Assembly: GCA_021397845.1 (NCBI GenBank)
Contig: CM038044.1
Location: 61,851,851 to 61,915,850, forward strand
DNA from: Areca catechu
Taxonomy: Eukaryota > Streptophyta > Magnoliopsida > Arecales > Arecaceae
Reading direction: 5' to 3'
DNA length: 64,000 nucleotides
Part shown: positions 31,623 through 43,930 of the stretch, piece after piece
How the letters are laid out: each line of letters starts with the position of its first letter
Position numbering within the stretch: the stretch's first letter is position 1
Made by a program: the position numbers and the translations under genes
The notes under the pieces: generated by a model
Told to the model about the DNA's origin: nothing
The model's input: only the letters and a program-made list of their open reading frames with translations
Databases searched by the model: none

Positions 31623-34040
31623 AACCCCTAAAAAAGATGGCATGTGGAGGATGGATGTTCATAGCCATGCCATAAATAAAATTACTGTGAAATATAGGTT
31701 TCCCATACCCTGCTTGGATGACATGCTAGTTATGATGGTCGGTGCTATAATTTTCTTAGAGATAGACCTTAAGAGTGGCTATCATTAGGTGAGAATCAGA
31801 CCTGGGGATGAATGGAAAATAGCTTTTAAAACCAAAGATGGTCTGTATGAATGGGTTGTAATGCCTTTTGGGTTATCCAATGCCTCTAGCACTTTCATAA
31901 AAATTATGACCCAAGTCCCTAAGATGTTCATAGGTAAGTTTGTGGTAGTATATTTTGATGACATCCTAATTTATAGAAAAACTAAGACCATCTAGAATAT
32001 CTGAAACAAGTTTGCTTGACCTTTAGGAAAGAGAACCTCTATGCTAATTTGAAGAAGTGTGATTTCATGACCCATAGAGTTATCTTCCTAGGCTTTGTGG
32101 TGACCCCTGAAGGAGTAGCAACTGATCCTGAAAAGGTCAAATCCATAGTAGAGTGGCCAGTACACTATTATCCATGAAGTTAGAAGTTTCCATGGTCTAG
32201 CCACATTCTATAGGAGGTTTATTAGGGGATTTAGCACCATAGTAGCAGCAGTTACTGATTGTATTAGGAAGGATAATTTTAAATGGACCAAAGCAGCAGA
32301 TAGAGCCTTCCTAGAGATCAAGACCAAGATGACACAAGCACCTATGTTGAGGTTACCTGATTTCACCAAAGTCTTTAAGGTAGCTTGTGATGCTTCGAGA
32401 GTAGGCATAGGAGGAGTTCTAAGCCAAAAAAATCACCTAGTTGCCTTCTTTAGTGAGAAACTTAATGAGGCTAAACTTAAGTACTCAACCTATGACAAGA
32501 AGTTTTATGCGATAGTACAAGCCCTTAGATATTAGAGACATTATTTACTATCCCAGGAGTTTGTCCTTTACTCTGATCATGAGGCACTCCGATTTCTAAA
32601 CTTGCAGAAAAAATTAAACCCTAGGTATGCTAAGTGGGTAGAGTTCATACAAGCCTATACCTTTGTACTGAAACACCAAGCTGAACTGAAAACAAGATAG
32701 CAGATGCCCTTAGCAGATGAGCCTTACTGTTGAATACTATTAGCACTAAAGTCATTGGATTTGATAGGTTAAAAGAAGAATATGAAACATGTCCAGACTT
32801 TAGTGAGGTTTTCCAAGCCTTGCCCAAGGACCATATAGTATCCATAGTGAATACACCCTTCAAGATGGTTATTTGTTCAAGAATATTAGACTGTGTATTC
32901 CCAGGACATCCCATAAAGAATTCTTAGTCTGGGAAACCCATGCAGGAGGCCATGCTTGTCACTTTGGTAGAAACAAGATGATCTTAGCTGTAGAGGACCA
33001 ATTCTTTTGGCCTAGTTTGAAAAAGGATGTTGCCAACATTGTGTCCCAATGTCGAACTTATGCTATTGCAAAGTAGCAGAAGCAAAATACTGGATTATAT
33101 ACCCCTTTTCCAGTACCAGATCGTTCATGGCAAGATCTAAGCATTGACTTTGTGTTAGGCTACATAAGAACCTAAAAAAACATGATTCCATATGTGTAGT
33201 GGTCGATAAGTTTTCTAAAATGGCTCATTTCATACCTTGCTATCAAACTTTTGATGCATCCAAAGTAGCCCGACATTTCCTTGATCATGTGGTAAGATTA
33301 CATGGCCTTCCTAAAACCATAGTGTCAGATAGGGATGTTCGTTTCACCAGTTACTTTTGGAAAACCCTTTGGCACTTATTAGGAACCAAGCTTAAGTTTT
33401 CTATAGCTTACAACCCACAAACCGATTGCCAAACTGAGGTCGTGAACATAGTTTACGAAATCTGCTTAGATGCCTCATAGGTGAACACACTGAAAATTGG
33501 GACCTTCTTTTACTTCGAGCTGAATTTGCTTATAACAGTTATGTCAATAGGTCCATAAGGAAATGTCCATTTGAGGTTGTGCATGGTTACAAACCCAATA
33601 AACCTCTTGATCTGATCCCCTCACCCTCACATGCACGAGTTTCTGAGTTAGCTGTGTCTTTTGCACAGCATGTTAAGGATTTATATAAAGAGATTAGCCA
33701 AAAGATAAACCTAAGTAATGAACTTTATAAGAACTTGGCTAATGCCTAAAAATAAGCTAAAGAATTTTCTGCAGGAGATTTTGTAACGATCAGGCTTAGA
33801 CCCGAGCAGTTTCCTCCTGGGACCATCAATAAATTACTTGCTTGCGGAGCTGGACCATTCAAAATAATAAAGAGAGTTGGACCCAATGCCTATGTACTTG
33901 AGTTGCCACCCGATCTAGGTATTAGTTCTACCTTCAATATTTCAGACCTTGTGGACTATCGAGAGCCAGCAGCGATACCTAGTGAGCTATTTGGACATAT
34001 CCCTTTCCTTGAGAGTGAACCCACCCTAGAGTGTCCATGA
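31618..34040 (+). pseudogene. pol: Element E: Ty3/gypsy pol (RT, RNase H, integrase), 5' part missing
   Basis: Plus-strand gypsy polyprotein beginning inside the reverse transcriptase. RT: LTPKKDGMWRM, KYRFPIPCLDDM, LYEWVVMPFGLSNA and YFDDILIY (about 31950-31973). RNase H: FKVACDASRVGIGGVLSQ (32374-32430) and FFSEKLNEAKLKYSTYDKKFYAIVQALRY. Integrase: zinc-finger part (HAGGHACHFGRNK, then VSQCRTYAIAK), DLSIDFVLG (first Asp, about 33150), VVDKFSKMAHFIPC, IVSDRDVRFTSYFWK (second Asp) and AYNPQTDCQTEV (catalytic Glu region). The C-terminal tail reads PFKIIKRVGPNAYVLELP and ISSTFNISDLVDYR. RT-RNase H-IN order marks Ty3/gypsy. Many stops show it is dead. The 5' part was split off by element C. Confidence 0.87.
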
Positions 34041-35829
34041 AAAAATTGGCCTATAAGTAAGGAAAGGATTAAGCAAATCCTGGATGATCAAGCCATCAAT
34101 ACCTGAAACAAAGGTTATCAGAGGTATTTGGTCAGATTGTAAGGTCGGCTAGAATCTGAGGACTAATGGATCACCCATGAGGATTTGCAACGCCTTAACC
34201 CATACCTTCTTGAGTAGTATGAGAGCCAAGCTAACCCTTACTCGACGGGGTCGAGTTTCTCCCACCCTAGGAGCATTGGTGGGGGTACCAGGATTAGACA
34301 CAGATTACTGTGATCTTTCTGGTTTACTTAGCCATGTATCAAATTTTGTAGTTAAGTAAGATTGAGTCCTGTATTAAGTTGAGGCTAGTTGATTTGTCTC
34401 AAAACTAGTCTAGTCATTAAGTCCTGTACTTGTATATTAGTCTAGTACCAGTCCAATTTTGTACAAGAGAAGAGGTTATATAGTTTTGGAGTTCCACCAG
34501 AACTCATCCAAGTGCCAGAGGCCTTCACATCAGCTTATTGGGCCTTGTTTGCCATCCCAGGATCTAAGTTTCCTTCCAAATGCACCATATGCCCTCCAAA
34601 TTTCTTCCAGATGCCTGATACCCTCTAGATGCTAAAGAATATTCCCAAACCAGGGTGCCTCATGATTCCAGGAATATGCCAATATCCCAGGCCAAGAGAT
34701 TCCAAGCCCAGGAGTCAAGCCCATGAGCCCCAAAACCAAGATTCCAAAGAATATGTTGATACCAGGGCACCCCAACTTCTAGGGCCCATAAGCCCAAGTG
34801 CCAAACCAATGGAGGATGCCCCTTACAGCCCTAAAGCCAAGCCCAACTCTATTTTAGGCATCCAAGCCCAAGAGATCAAGCCCAAGGTGCCTTTGACCAA
34901 GTTTAAGGAAGGGAGAAATTCAATTCAAACAAGGAGATCTAGTTTTATTTTCACTCAAATTGTATTCTCCTAATTTAAAGCAAACTTGGAATCCCTCTCC
35001 CACTCAACTTTGTAATCCTATACTAACTAGGAGAGGACTTAAGGAACATCTATAAATAACCCAACCCTCCCCCTCTTGTAAGCATCTTTTATTCATGAAT
35101 CAAAACTCTGCTAAAATTTTATGTTAAGTTATGTTCTTGTGTTGGGGTGTGTGAGTTTTGTATGTGAGCCCTGATTCATCCAAGCCCTAGCCATCCCAAA
35201 GAACCATCATCCAAGCCCTAAGACACCCAAGGAAAAGCAACCATCAGCCATCCAAAACAAAAAGCCTACTTCCCCTCTCTAGCCACCATCAATTGAAACC
35301 CTAATCCCTTCTTTTTCTTCATACCCTGTTTCTTTTCTTTGATTGTTATTTCATGCATAACCTCTGGTGCTTGTAAGATCCCTGAGATGTTTTTCCCTCC
35401 AAAGAGGAGGCCCTCTTTGCCTTCAGGACCATCCTAGATTTCCTTCAATTTGGGAACTACATGCTTGTCTTCCAGGTGCCATCCAGAGTGCTGAGAGAAC
35501 TCTTCTTCAAGTGGATCTTTAATCTCTGCCTGGTACAAACCTTTTCCCTCCTGATTTTTGACTGGTTGAAGGTACACTATCCTAAACTGGTGGTTTCTAA
35601 ATTCCCAGGATCTTATCTTTTATTATTCTGCATATGTCTTTTTGTGGGTATGATAGCTTCTTTCATTATATGTTTGCCTGCAATTCTTTACTTGCTTTTG
35701 GGTTATTAGCCTACAATCTTAAATTCATAAAATTATAAAAAAAATAGATTTTCTATTTTTCCTTCATCTACCTCGGTCCTAGGATCATCCCGCATCAATT
35801 TCAAGTTGTTTGGAGTTTCAAAATAAAAA
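34041..35829 (+). repeat. 3' UTR and probable 3' LTR of E, then unassigned sequence
   Basis: No gene. Purine-poor, CCAAGCCC-rich sequence at about 34500-34900, TATAAATA at 35051-35058, and a Cys-poor hydrophobic ORF at 35461-35709 that I do not recognise. Somewhere before 35830 the sequence changes to the 5' LTR end of F. I could not find the junction, or the 5' LTR start of F, by eye. Confidence 0.5.
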
Positions 35830-35871
35830 TTTTTGAAATCCATGCTTCCGCTGCATCACTGATACCTAACA
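35830..35871 (+). repeat. End of the 5' LTR of element F
   Basis: The sequence ends CTTCCGCTGCATCACTG..CCTAACA, like the LTR ends of A (CTAACA) and D (CCAACA), and is followed directly by the PBS-like site. The upstream extent of the LTR is not recognisable. Expected features such as the twin AGAGTCCA palindromes are absent upstream, so the LTR is probably truncated or strongly diverged. Confidence 0.6.
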
Positions 35872-35872
35872 G

Positions 35873-35885
35873 TTTTATCAGAGCC
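35873..35885 (+). other. Degenerate primer binding site, element F
   Basis: TTTTATCAGAGCC, two mismatches from the TGGTATCAGAGCC of the other elements. Confidence 0.75.
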
Positions 35886-37271
35886 CTCTTATTTCATTCA
35901 ATGGTCAATTGAATTAGCTTATATGATAGTAAATATGATCATATGTGGTAATTTGATGCATTCCACTAATTAGGGTTCAATTATATATTGAATGATAATA
36001 TGATCATGTATATAATTCATAGTATGATGCATCCTTTTGAAAGAGTATATGATAGTGAATTATCATGTATGGTGCATGCAATTAATAATGATTGCTTATT
36101 ATGGTATGAAGTGATGCATGTTTATTTTAAATTACATATGATATATGTTAAATCCTAGAAACTTCTTTGGATTGGATTAGTCACCATGGCCGTCCGGTCA
36201 TAGGAGTTAAGTAGGGTTTAAAGGCTCTCTCTTCCCATTCAATGGGATCTCCTATGGCATGTAGGGGTGCTGCTGTGGTCATATCCTATGAACAAGTTAG
36301 GTGAATGGATTTATATTACAATCATGCTTATGGTATGTATATTAGAGTAAATATGCTCGATTGTTGGAATTAATATCATATGTATATGTTTTTGTACATT
36401 ATGATGTCATGAATGTAAGGTTGACATGATTAAGTAGGATGTGTTAGAGACCATCAAAGCCCTCATAAAAATCATATTTAGTTATAGTGAAAGTTAATCA
36501 TGATGCAAATCTGATTAGGGTATCATCAGCTAATTGGTGTCTAGGCAAGTGGTTCTGGGAAGGTAAAGGAAATGAGATTTTTAATTAGTTATGTTGTCTT
36601 ACCTGACCAATTTAATTATTGTCTAAGGAAAGCAACGGAGGGACCCCCTCATCTCTTCCACTTACCTGGCTAATTTGGTCACATCTAAATCCTAAGTTGG
36701 TAATGTTGATTGATTAAGCACACTACAAAATTGCCTTCCTTCATACTAAACCAAATCCATGACAAAAACTATAGTAGATTTGTTATGTAACACAAGGTTT
36801 ACTTTAGAGTTTGATATGATATTTGTCTTGGTGCATGTTATGCTTTATAGCATGACTGATGGTGTTGCTTTGTTGTGTAACACAAGGACAACATTATTAA
36901 ATCATGGCTATATAGAAATGAAGGTTCTAACTAAACTAAGATATTATGGTTTATTGTGTAACACAAGGCTATAAGTGTCTTAGAGGCAAGTGTTATGTTG
37001 AGAATTGTAAGGGATGCAATTGGAAAGGGGTTTCCTACCCTTGAACTCATGGGTGTTTGTAGTGTAATACAAGGCATTTATGAGAAATTGGGATCTCAAC
37101 CCCACTAAGGAAGCCCTGGGAGGGTTTCCAACTTACCATAATTGAGAATTATGGTATTCGATAGAAAATAGTGGGAGACACAATTAGATGTAAAAGTCCT
37201 TGTCTAATTATGAATATCATTATGAGTGATCTACTTATAGTTGTTCTTTACTTACTATAGATTGTTACATT
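35886..37271 (+). other. Structured gag leader of element F
   Basis: Four hairpins with loop TTGTTGTGTAACACAAG and variants: about 36766-36812, 36842-36915, 36936-36949/36968-36983 and 37046-37055/37074-37084. A larger hairpin is closed by CATAGGAG/CTCCTATG (36199-36206/36249-36256) with an inner CCCATT/AATGGG arm. No gene. Confidence 0.72.
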
Positions 37272-37957
37272 ATGGCTTCTGCTTTTTCATTGTGGGGCAT
37301 CTTTGATCCCAATAAGTTGATTGGTCCGAATTATGTGGATTGGTTGAGGAACCTGAGAATTGTATTAGCTCAGGAGAAAATAGCCTACATCCTTGATACT
37401 CCTGACCAACATCTGGTAGGAGAGGTTACTACTAAGGAGGAAAGAGCTACATATAAAATATGGCAAAATGATAGCATGACTGTCAAGTGCATTATGTTGT
37501 CCTCAATGAGTAATGAGTTATAGAGGCAACACGAGAAAATGGAACCTTTGACCATATTGCTCAATCTTAAGGAGCTACATGGAGAGCATAGTCAGACTAC
37601 TTGATATGAAATATCGAAGCAGTTTTTCCAAGCACAAATGAACCCTAAGAGTCGCTTCCAGAAAAGAAAAAAAAAGGCAAGGAAGCCCTCTGTTGGTGGA
37701 ACCTGCTATCACTATGGAAAGAAAGGACACTAGAAGAATAATTGCAAGTTGTATCTTGCAAGTCTAAAGCATGATGGTGATGGAGCATCAAAAGGTTTGT
37801 ACAAACAAACTTGTCATTAAGTTCTTCAGGTTCTGATACATGGATATTGAATACCGCATTGGGGTCTCATATCTTCAAGTTATTATAAGGGTTATGAGAC
37901 TTAGAAGCTTGGAGAAAGAGAGATGATATAAATGTCACATATCTCTGGCATTGTCAT
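37272..37957 (+). pseudogene. gag: Gag and protease remnant of element F
   Basis: Gag begins with MASAFSLWGIFDPNKLIGPNY (37272) and stays open to a TAG at 37521-37523, where the conserved ELQRQ motif has lost its first Gln codon. About 240-300 bp of central Gag present in D and I is missing near 37640. The zinc knuckle near 37700-37740 has Tyr for the second Cys and a stop after GH. The protease shows WILNTALGSH near 37845, so the catalytic Asp is Asn. Another stretch between protease and integrase is also missing. Confidence 0.82.
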
Positions 37958-38990
37958 TTGGATTATATTAGTGAGTCTCAGATAAACAAGTTGTACAAAG
38001 AAAATTTCTTTGAGCCTTTGGATCATGAGTCATTAAGAACTTGTGAGTCCTGTCTCATAGATAAGATGACCAAATCTCCATTCACTGGACATAGAGAGAG
38101 GGCAACTGAGTTATTAGGTCTAGTACATATAGATGTGTGTGGTCCTATGACAACCCAAACCAAAGGAGGATACTCTTATTTCATCAGTTTTACTGATGAC
38201 TTATCAAGGTTTGGATATGTGTATCTTATGAAACATAAGTCCGAAGCCTTTGAAAAATTTAAAGAGTATCAAAGTATGGTTAAGAAACAAATTAGGCATA
38301 GTATTAAAATTCTTTGATCTGATAGAGAGGGAGAATACTTGTCTAGCGAATTTCTCGATCATCTTAAAGATAAAGGAATTCTCTCTGAATGGACCCCTCT
38401 AATATGCCATAGTTAAATGGTATAGCAGAAAGGAGGAATCGAACCTTGTTGGACATGGTATAGTCCATAATGTGCTTCATAAATCTTCCAGTTCATTCTG
38501 GGGTTATGCCCTAGAGACTGCTACCCATATACTAAATAGGGTGCTATCAAAGGTAGTTAAGAGCACTCCATATGAATTATAGAATGGGAAATGGCCAAGT
38601 CTTAAGTATTTTAAGATTTGGGATTGCCCTACTTTTGTCAGGAATATTTTTGGACATAAGCTAAGTGCTAGGGCTGACAAGTGCAGGTTTGTAGGATATC
38701 CTAAAGAAGGTATGGGTTACGTTTTCTTCTACCCTACTGAGCAAAAGGTCTTTGTCAGTAGGCATGCCACATTCTTTGAAAAGGAGTTTATCCAAGAAGG
38801 GGGTAGTGGGAGGATATTTGAACTTGAAGAAGTTCAACCTACACATGAAATAATTCCTCAACCAGATGTTCCTAAAATTCAGGAACAACCACAACACACA
38901 CCTTCTCTCCATAGGTCAGAGAGAGTGCGAAGTGCACCTCTCAGATATGATTTTGTTATTGAGAATGATAATAAAACCAGTATCATATAG
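37958..38990 (+). pseudogene. pol: Integrase and linker of element F
   Basis: The frame 37958-38317 carries the end of the HHCC finger (CESCLIDKMTK) and the first core Asp (VHIDVCGPMTTQTKGG). The second Asp (SDREGEYLSS) follows a stop near 38316. The Glu region (AERRNRTL) is near 38430 in another frame. The linker 38712-38990 matches D and I (VFFYPTEQKVFVSRHATFFEKEF, then RSERVRSAPLRY). Confidence 0.82.
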
Positions 38991-40024
38991 ATGACGATCT
39001 TGTGACCATACAGAAGTTGTACTCTAATAAATGGCTGGAAGCCATAAAATCCGAGATGGAATCCATGTACTCTAATCAGGTTTGGACATTAATTGATCCA
39101 CCTGAGGGAGTAAACCCAATCGGGTATAAATGGGTCTTCAAGAAGAAGATTGGAGCAGATGGTCAAGTAGAGACCTATAAGGTCAGGCTGGTGGCGAAAG
39201 GTTTCAAACAAAAACATGGCATTGACTATGATGAAACATTTTCACCAGTAGCCATGCTTAAGTCCATTTGGATATTGCTTTCTATAGTTGCATACTATAA
39301 TTATGAGATATGGCAAATAAATGTAAAGACTGCTTTCCTTAATTGATACCTTGAGGAAGAAGTCTATAAGTCACAGCCAGAAGGGTTTGTCTCGAGTGAG
39401 TGACCAAACCAAGTATGTAGGCTTAAGAAATCTATTTATGGATTAACGCAAGCATCGAGGAGTTGGAACATCCGCTTTGATGAAACAATCAAAGAGTTTG
39501 GTTTCATCAAGAATGTGGATGACCATGTGTGTACAAGAAGACGAGTTGGAGTGCCCTTATTTTCTTAGTTTTGTATGTCGATGACATACTCATCATTGGG
39601 AATGATATCCCAATGTTGCAATCGGTTAAGTCTTGGCTATCAAAGCAGTTTTTCATGAAGGATTTGGGATAGGCATCCTATATACTGGGTATAAAGATCT
39701 ACAGAGATAGATCTAAGAGGATGCTTGGCTTATCCCAATCTAGGTACATTGACTTAGTATTGAAGAGATTCAATATGGAAGGAAGTAAAAAAGGTTACTT
39801 GCCCAAGAGTCAAGGCATAAACCTCACTAAGAAGATATCTCTTAAGACATCAGAAGAGAGAGAGAGAGAATGAGTTTGATCAATTATGTATGCCATGTGC
39901 ACCAAGCCTGATGTTGCTTATGCCTTGGGCAAAGTAAGCATGTTCTAGGCTGATCTAATAGAGGATCATTGAAAAGCTGTGAAAAATATTCTTAAGTACC
40001 TGAGAAGGACTAAAGATATTTTTC
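38991..40024 (+). pseudogene. pol: Reverse transcriptase and start of RNase H of element F
   Basis: The frame 39002-39346 holds WLEAIKSEMESMYSNQVWTL, YKWVFKKKIGADGQ, VRLVAKGFKQKHGIDYDETF and the VKTAFLN block. After shifts and stops, YVDD lies at 39574-39585 (LYVDDILIIGND), then RYIDLVLKRFN and the connection domain. The RNase H start (RRTKDIFL) is cut by element G at 40030 and continues at 62601. Confidence 0.83.
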
Positions 40025-40029
40025 TAATA
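40025..40029. other. Target-site duplication TAATA, left copy (element G)
   Basis: TAATA just before the TG of the G 3' LTR; the same five bases follow the other LTR at 62596-62600. Confidence 0.93.
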
Positions 40030-41671
40030 TGTTGCTCAGGTGGCTTTTCCAAGAGGGGGATGAATTAGGAATTTAAAAAATTTGAATAGATATGGCTTTT
40101 CAAATAATTAAAAGCAGAAGCAAACACAGAGAGAAAAAAGCATATTGCAAACATAACAAATTATAGTGATTCGGAGCAACCTCGCTCCTACGTCGACTAC
40201 CCAACATACCACTTGGGAATTCCACTATATTCACCATCGAAATATAGTCGGATTATTTTGCTAGGCTCACAATCCAAAATCCAACTTGATTTTTCAACCG
40301 GGCTCACCAAAAATCCAACACTTAGTTTTGAACAAGATCACCAAGAACCCTTATAATGTTAGTTTTAAAACAGGATCACTAACAACTCACACTTGGTTTT
40401 TGATCTGGCTCACCAAGAACCTATCCTTGGTTTTTGAACCGGGCTCACCAATAACCCACAAACTCATAAAAGAGTTAAGAAAAAGTAAGCAACTAATGAC
40501 AAACCCAAGTTGTCTGATAGTTGCTGTTGCACTAAAGAGAAGCCTTCTTAATTGCACTTTAATGCACTTCAATGGCTTTTTATTCTTCCTCAATAAGTGC
40601 TTCAAGCTTCTGGTTGGAGTTGGTGAAGACTTGAAGGCTGACTTGAATGTTCTTTTTGTGCTCTCTTGCTCAAAAGCTCATTTAGTGTTCAATCATGTAT
40701 TAGCTTCTTTAAAGGTTGTCCAAATCCCTCATTTATTGAGTCTTGTACTCTTCTTGGATGGATATAGTCATTGTAGACCATTAGGACTTGATATTTGATC
40801 ATTGGAGCACTTTTAAATTCAAAAATGAAGTTCTGAAACTAGCCATTACTTGCTTGGAATTGACATTCGAGTCAGCTCGGATGCTTTGAGTCAACTTTGA
40901 TCCTTAGAGAGTTGATTCTTCACTCTGGTCGAGTCGGCTCAGATCCTCAATGTCGATGATTCCTTACTCTGATTGAGTCGGCTCGCCTCAGTCGAGTTAG
41001 CTCGGCTTCTCAGGTCTTCAAAGTTGTACTCTGGAGGAGTTGGCTCTCCTTAGTAGAGTCGGCTCTCCTGGTTGTTCTCTCAAAACTGATTTTCTTTGGA
41101 CTCTGGAGGAGTCAGCTTGGATTACTTAAGGGTTGACTCGGATGCCCAATTAAATGGTTGAGTCAGCTCAAATTGCCTTCAGGTCGGCTCGCCTTTCTAT
41201 TTCAAGAAATGAAGCTCTGGAAGAGTCGGCTCGGGTTACTTCAAGTCAGCTCAGATCTCTGCGTGCCAGTATCCTTCAACCGTGCCATGGATTAGAGTCG
41301 GCTCTCTTTACATGAGTCGGCTCGAGTGAATTTTCAATAAAAACTTCATCTTTTCTTCAGAAATCATCCAGCAACTCTTAATCATTCAAAACTCTTTCCA
41401 ACCCAACTAACAACTAATTTTAAAGAATTTTAAGCTTGAAAAACACATAGAAGTAACATATTTTCATGAATATTACATCAATTTTTCTTTGGGCTCTTCT
41501 TTACATGAAACATTTACAACAGTATACATGACATAAAACAAGGTTGTAGGAGTTGCAATTGAGCATTAAAATCATCCTACAAAAACTTTGTAATGCACTT
41601 GAAAAGTTGTTAGTAAGACAAATATATGCTCCAATGTTTTGTTATCATCAAAATAACTCAATGGGTCAACA
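40030..41671 (-). repeat. 3' LTR of element G
   Basis: Plus-strand view TGTTGCTCAGG..GGGTCAACA, 1642 bp. It contains, in sense order, an array of GAGCCGACTC-type motifs (about 40865-41330), a decayed TATA region near 40735, constant-loop hairpins (about 40265-40470) and the cloverleaf fold with GGAGC/GCTCC arm (40173-40177/40184-40188). The 170-residue ORF at 40286-40798 runs antisense through these repeats and is not a gene. Confidence 0.92.
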
Positions 41672-42409
41672 ACTCTCCCTTTTTGATGATGACAAAATAC
41701 CGGGCATGGAAAAACTTTATAATTACATGTATAAATATATTTGAAAGTAAATATTAACATGTATGAACTATATACCAAGAATGTTTTTGAAAGAATTAAA
41801 TCATATTGATAATGTACCAGAGCTTTTGAAATAAGTCCAACATGTATCATAATAAACACTTATTAAAAGCTATTTTTGCCTGAAATGTATCAGAGTTTTA
41901 GATTGGAAAAAATATCAGGTCTTGAGATATCAACATATGCATATAGCATGTTCTAAATAGAGCAAATTTGCAACTTTTGTGAGCATATTAAAGTAATTAT
42001 ATTCAAGTCATTCAGTTTCAACAATTTTTCTTCTCCTTTTTGTATGATCTTAAAATTTTGAAACCTCATGTTTTTCATTAAAAACCATTGTTTTTCATCT
42101 TTTTCTTCTGCCATTTTTTCCTACATTCATTATCATTCATTCTCCCCCTGTTTATCAATAATCAAAAAGGTATTCAGTTAAAATCATTCTCCCCCTTTGT
42201 TAAGTACACTAATCTTGATTTTTGATATAGATTGAAAAGATTATCAAGATTGTTTGAGATAATTTGACTTTCTCAAAAAAGTTTGATAATATGATATAAA
42301 ATCATCCATGCATAGCAAACTCAACAAGTAAAAAAAAGATAATTTCATTGCATTCAAAGATTTTCAATATAGATTATAAAAGTTTGAAGCAGAAATACTA
42401 GACATTAGC
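41672..42409 (-). other. 3' untranslated region of G with repeated polypurine tracts
   Basis: No gene. The minus strand has AAAAAGGGAGAGT directly at the LTR (41672-41684) and further tracts CAGGGGGAGA (42141-42150) and CAAAGGGGGAGA (42188-42199), the same triple-PPT layout as in element B. Confidence 0.72.
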
Positions 42410-43930
42410 CTAGTCACTATCACTAGGTTCTTCTATAATAGGTTCAGATTTACCATGCCAAGACCTAGGTTGACTAGAAGGTCCTCTACTACCAGTAGAA
42501 GGTCAAGGAGGTGGCTGTGTAGAATTTGATGCAGGCTGACTAGGATGAGGTGTAGGCTGACTAGGTGTAGGTCTAGATGCTCCAAGAGTCTCAAAGACTG
42601 AAGATAGCCTCACTAGAAAAACCCATACAATGCTCAGCTCTGTCTGAATCTTCTTGTTTCCTTTCTGTAGAGCAATGAGTTCACTAGCCTGAGAATCCCC
42701 ACTACTTTGGTGTAGTCATCTTCCATCTTCTTGCTCTGCTCAATGGATCCCATCTTATAGTTCATCTCTCATAACTCAGATCTGAATTCCTCAATGCTAT
42801 GAGCAACAGTCTGTTGGATGTCATCAGACATTAACCTGAAGGAGTTGGATAGTGCCTGTATATCAATCTGTGGCTATGGTCTGGTAGACTTAACACTGTC
42901 TACCCTAGAATGTAGCTGTCTAATCTCACCACAAATCTCCTCAAGCTTGGTGTCAACTGTTTGGTGAAGCTCACCAAACATTGAACCAATGGAGCTGGTC
43001 AGGGTCAGAGATAGTTGTCTCATATGTTGGGCAAAGAATGCATGAGACACAGAAGGTCCTGGAGTATCAACAGATGGTCCCAGAGTAGGTGCTAGTGCTG
43101 AAGCTAGTGGAGAAGTTGGTGGAGATGCTGGTGATGGTGGAGATGCTGGAGAAGTCCTAGGACTCCCAAACTCTCTCTCCATGCTCAAACTCCTCAGCAT
43201 CAGGAACAGTATGCTCAGCAATAGTGGCAATCTCCTTAAGTATCTACTATGCAAGCTCCTCAACAGGTATTGAAGGCTCAATATCAGTGCCAATCTCCTC
43301 AGGCAGCTGCTCTTCAGGCACCTCCTCATCATCATCACTAGATGAGCCAACTGCCCTCTATCCAGATCCTTTCTTCCTCCAAGATCCATCTATCAATTTG
43401 TAACCCATTCTCTGCAATGACATGGAAGAATATGTATCCATATGGTGTAGTGGCTTACCATCCTCACCAGTCAAGTCAATTACAGAGGCCTGAAATAGTA
43501 TTATAAAAACCATTCCATATGGGAGACATGCCTTTACCTTTCTTACAGCTTCCTTCTTCTATAGTAGCATGATATGTGGTAAATTGAGGGCCTCCCCCTC
43601 AATTAGATGTCTCATGAAGCATAGATCTCTCTCACTCACCCAGTCAAATCGACCTGTTCTTGGGAGAAAGATCCTGCTGATGAAGTTGTGTAGCAATCTC
43701 ATCTCTAAGGAAAGGGAGTTAGCTTTTACATTTACAATTTCATTCACATCACTCCTTTCCAAGATGGTTTTGAGCGTTTTCTGTCTATCCTTTAGAACTA
43801 GATGGCTAAGACCCTCATTATGCAATTTAAGTAGATTGTTAACCTTTCTTCAGTCACAGCAATTCTTTTTCCTTTAAAAAGTGGATTCAATGTGATGCTC
43901 TTCCAATGTTAGACTCTCATAAAAACATTG
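42410..43930 (-). pseudogene. ORF3 of element G, homologous to ORF3 of B
   Basis: The minus-strand block 43825-43559 reads TILERSDV..NSLSLEMRLLHNFISRIFLPRTGRFDW in pattern, then SERDLCFM and LNLPHIML. It lines up with the B ORF3 block at 10390-10620. Next comes an acidic Ser/Asp/Glu stretch near 43300-43350 with stops, a Pro/Ser-rich linker, and a helical segment (LHQTVDTKLEEICGEIRQL) within 43150-42874. The frame then continues to an acidic end EEPSDSD before a TAG (42410-42412), like the DIPSDEE end in B. Several stops and shifts. The start is not certain. Function unknown; I see no membrane segment. Confidence 0.65.

Larger units (their letters stand above)
31618..35400 (+). mobile_element. 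Element E: Ty3/gypsy retrotransposon, 3' half
   Basis: pol remnant 31618-34040 followed by a 3' untranslated region and a probable 3' LTR. A TATA box TATAAATA stands at 35051-35058, about 1 kb beyond the end of pol, as expected for an LTR promoter. Exact LTR borders cannot be set because the partner LTR is off the window. The right boundary is an estimate. Confidence 0.65.

Noticed and set aside
34629..34973. 114-residue Pro/Lys/Ser-rich ORF
   Set aside because: It lies in low-complexity CCAAGCCC repeats in the 3' region of the gypsy element. No homology recognised.
35461..35709. 82-residue hydrophobic ORF with two possible membrane segments
   Set aside because: No family recognised, no promoter or neighbour context, and AT/CT-biased sequence next to an LTR end. 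Could only be kept with transcript evidence.
40286..40798. 170-residue ORF in the 3' LTR of G
   Set aside because: It is on the opposite strand to the element and crosses repeated hairpin units; its residues are the translation of a repeat.
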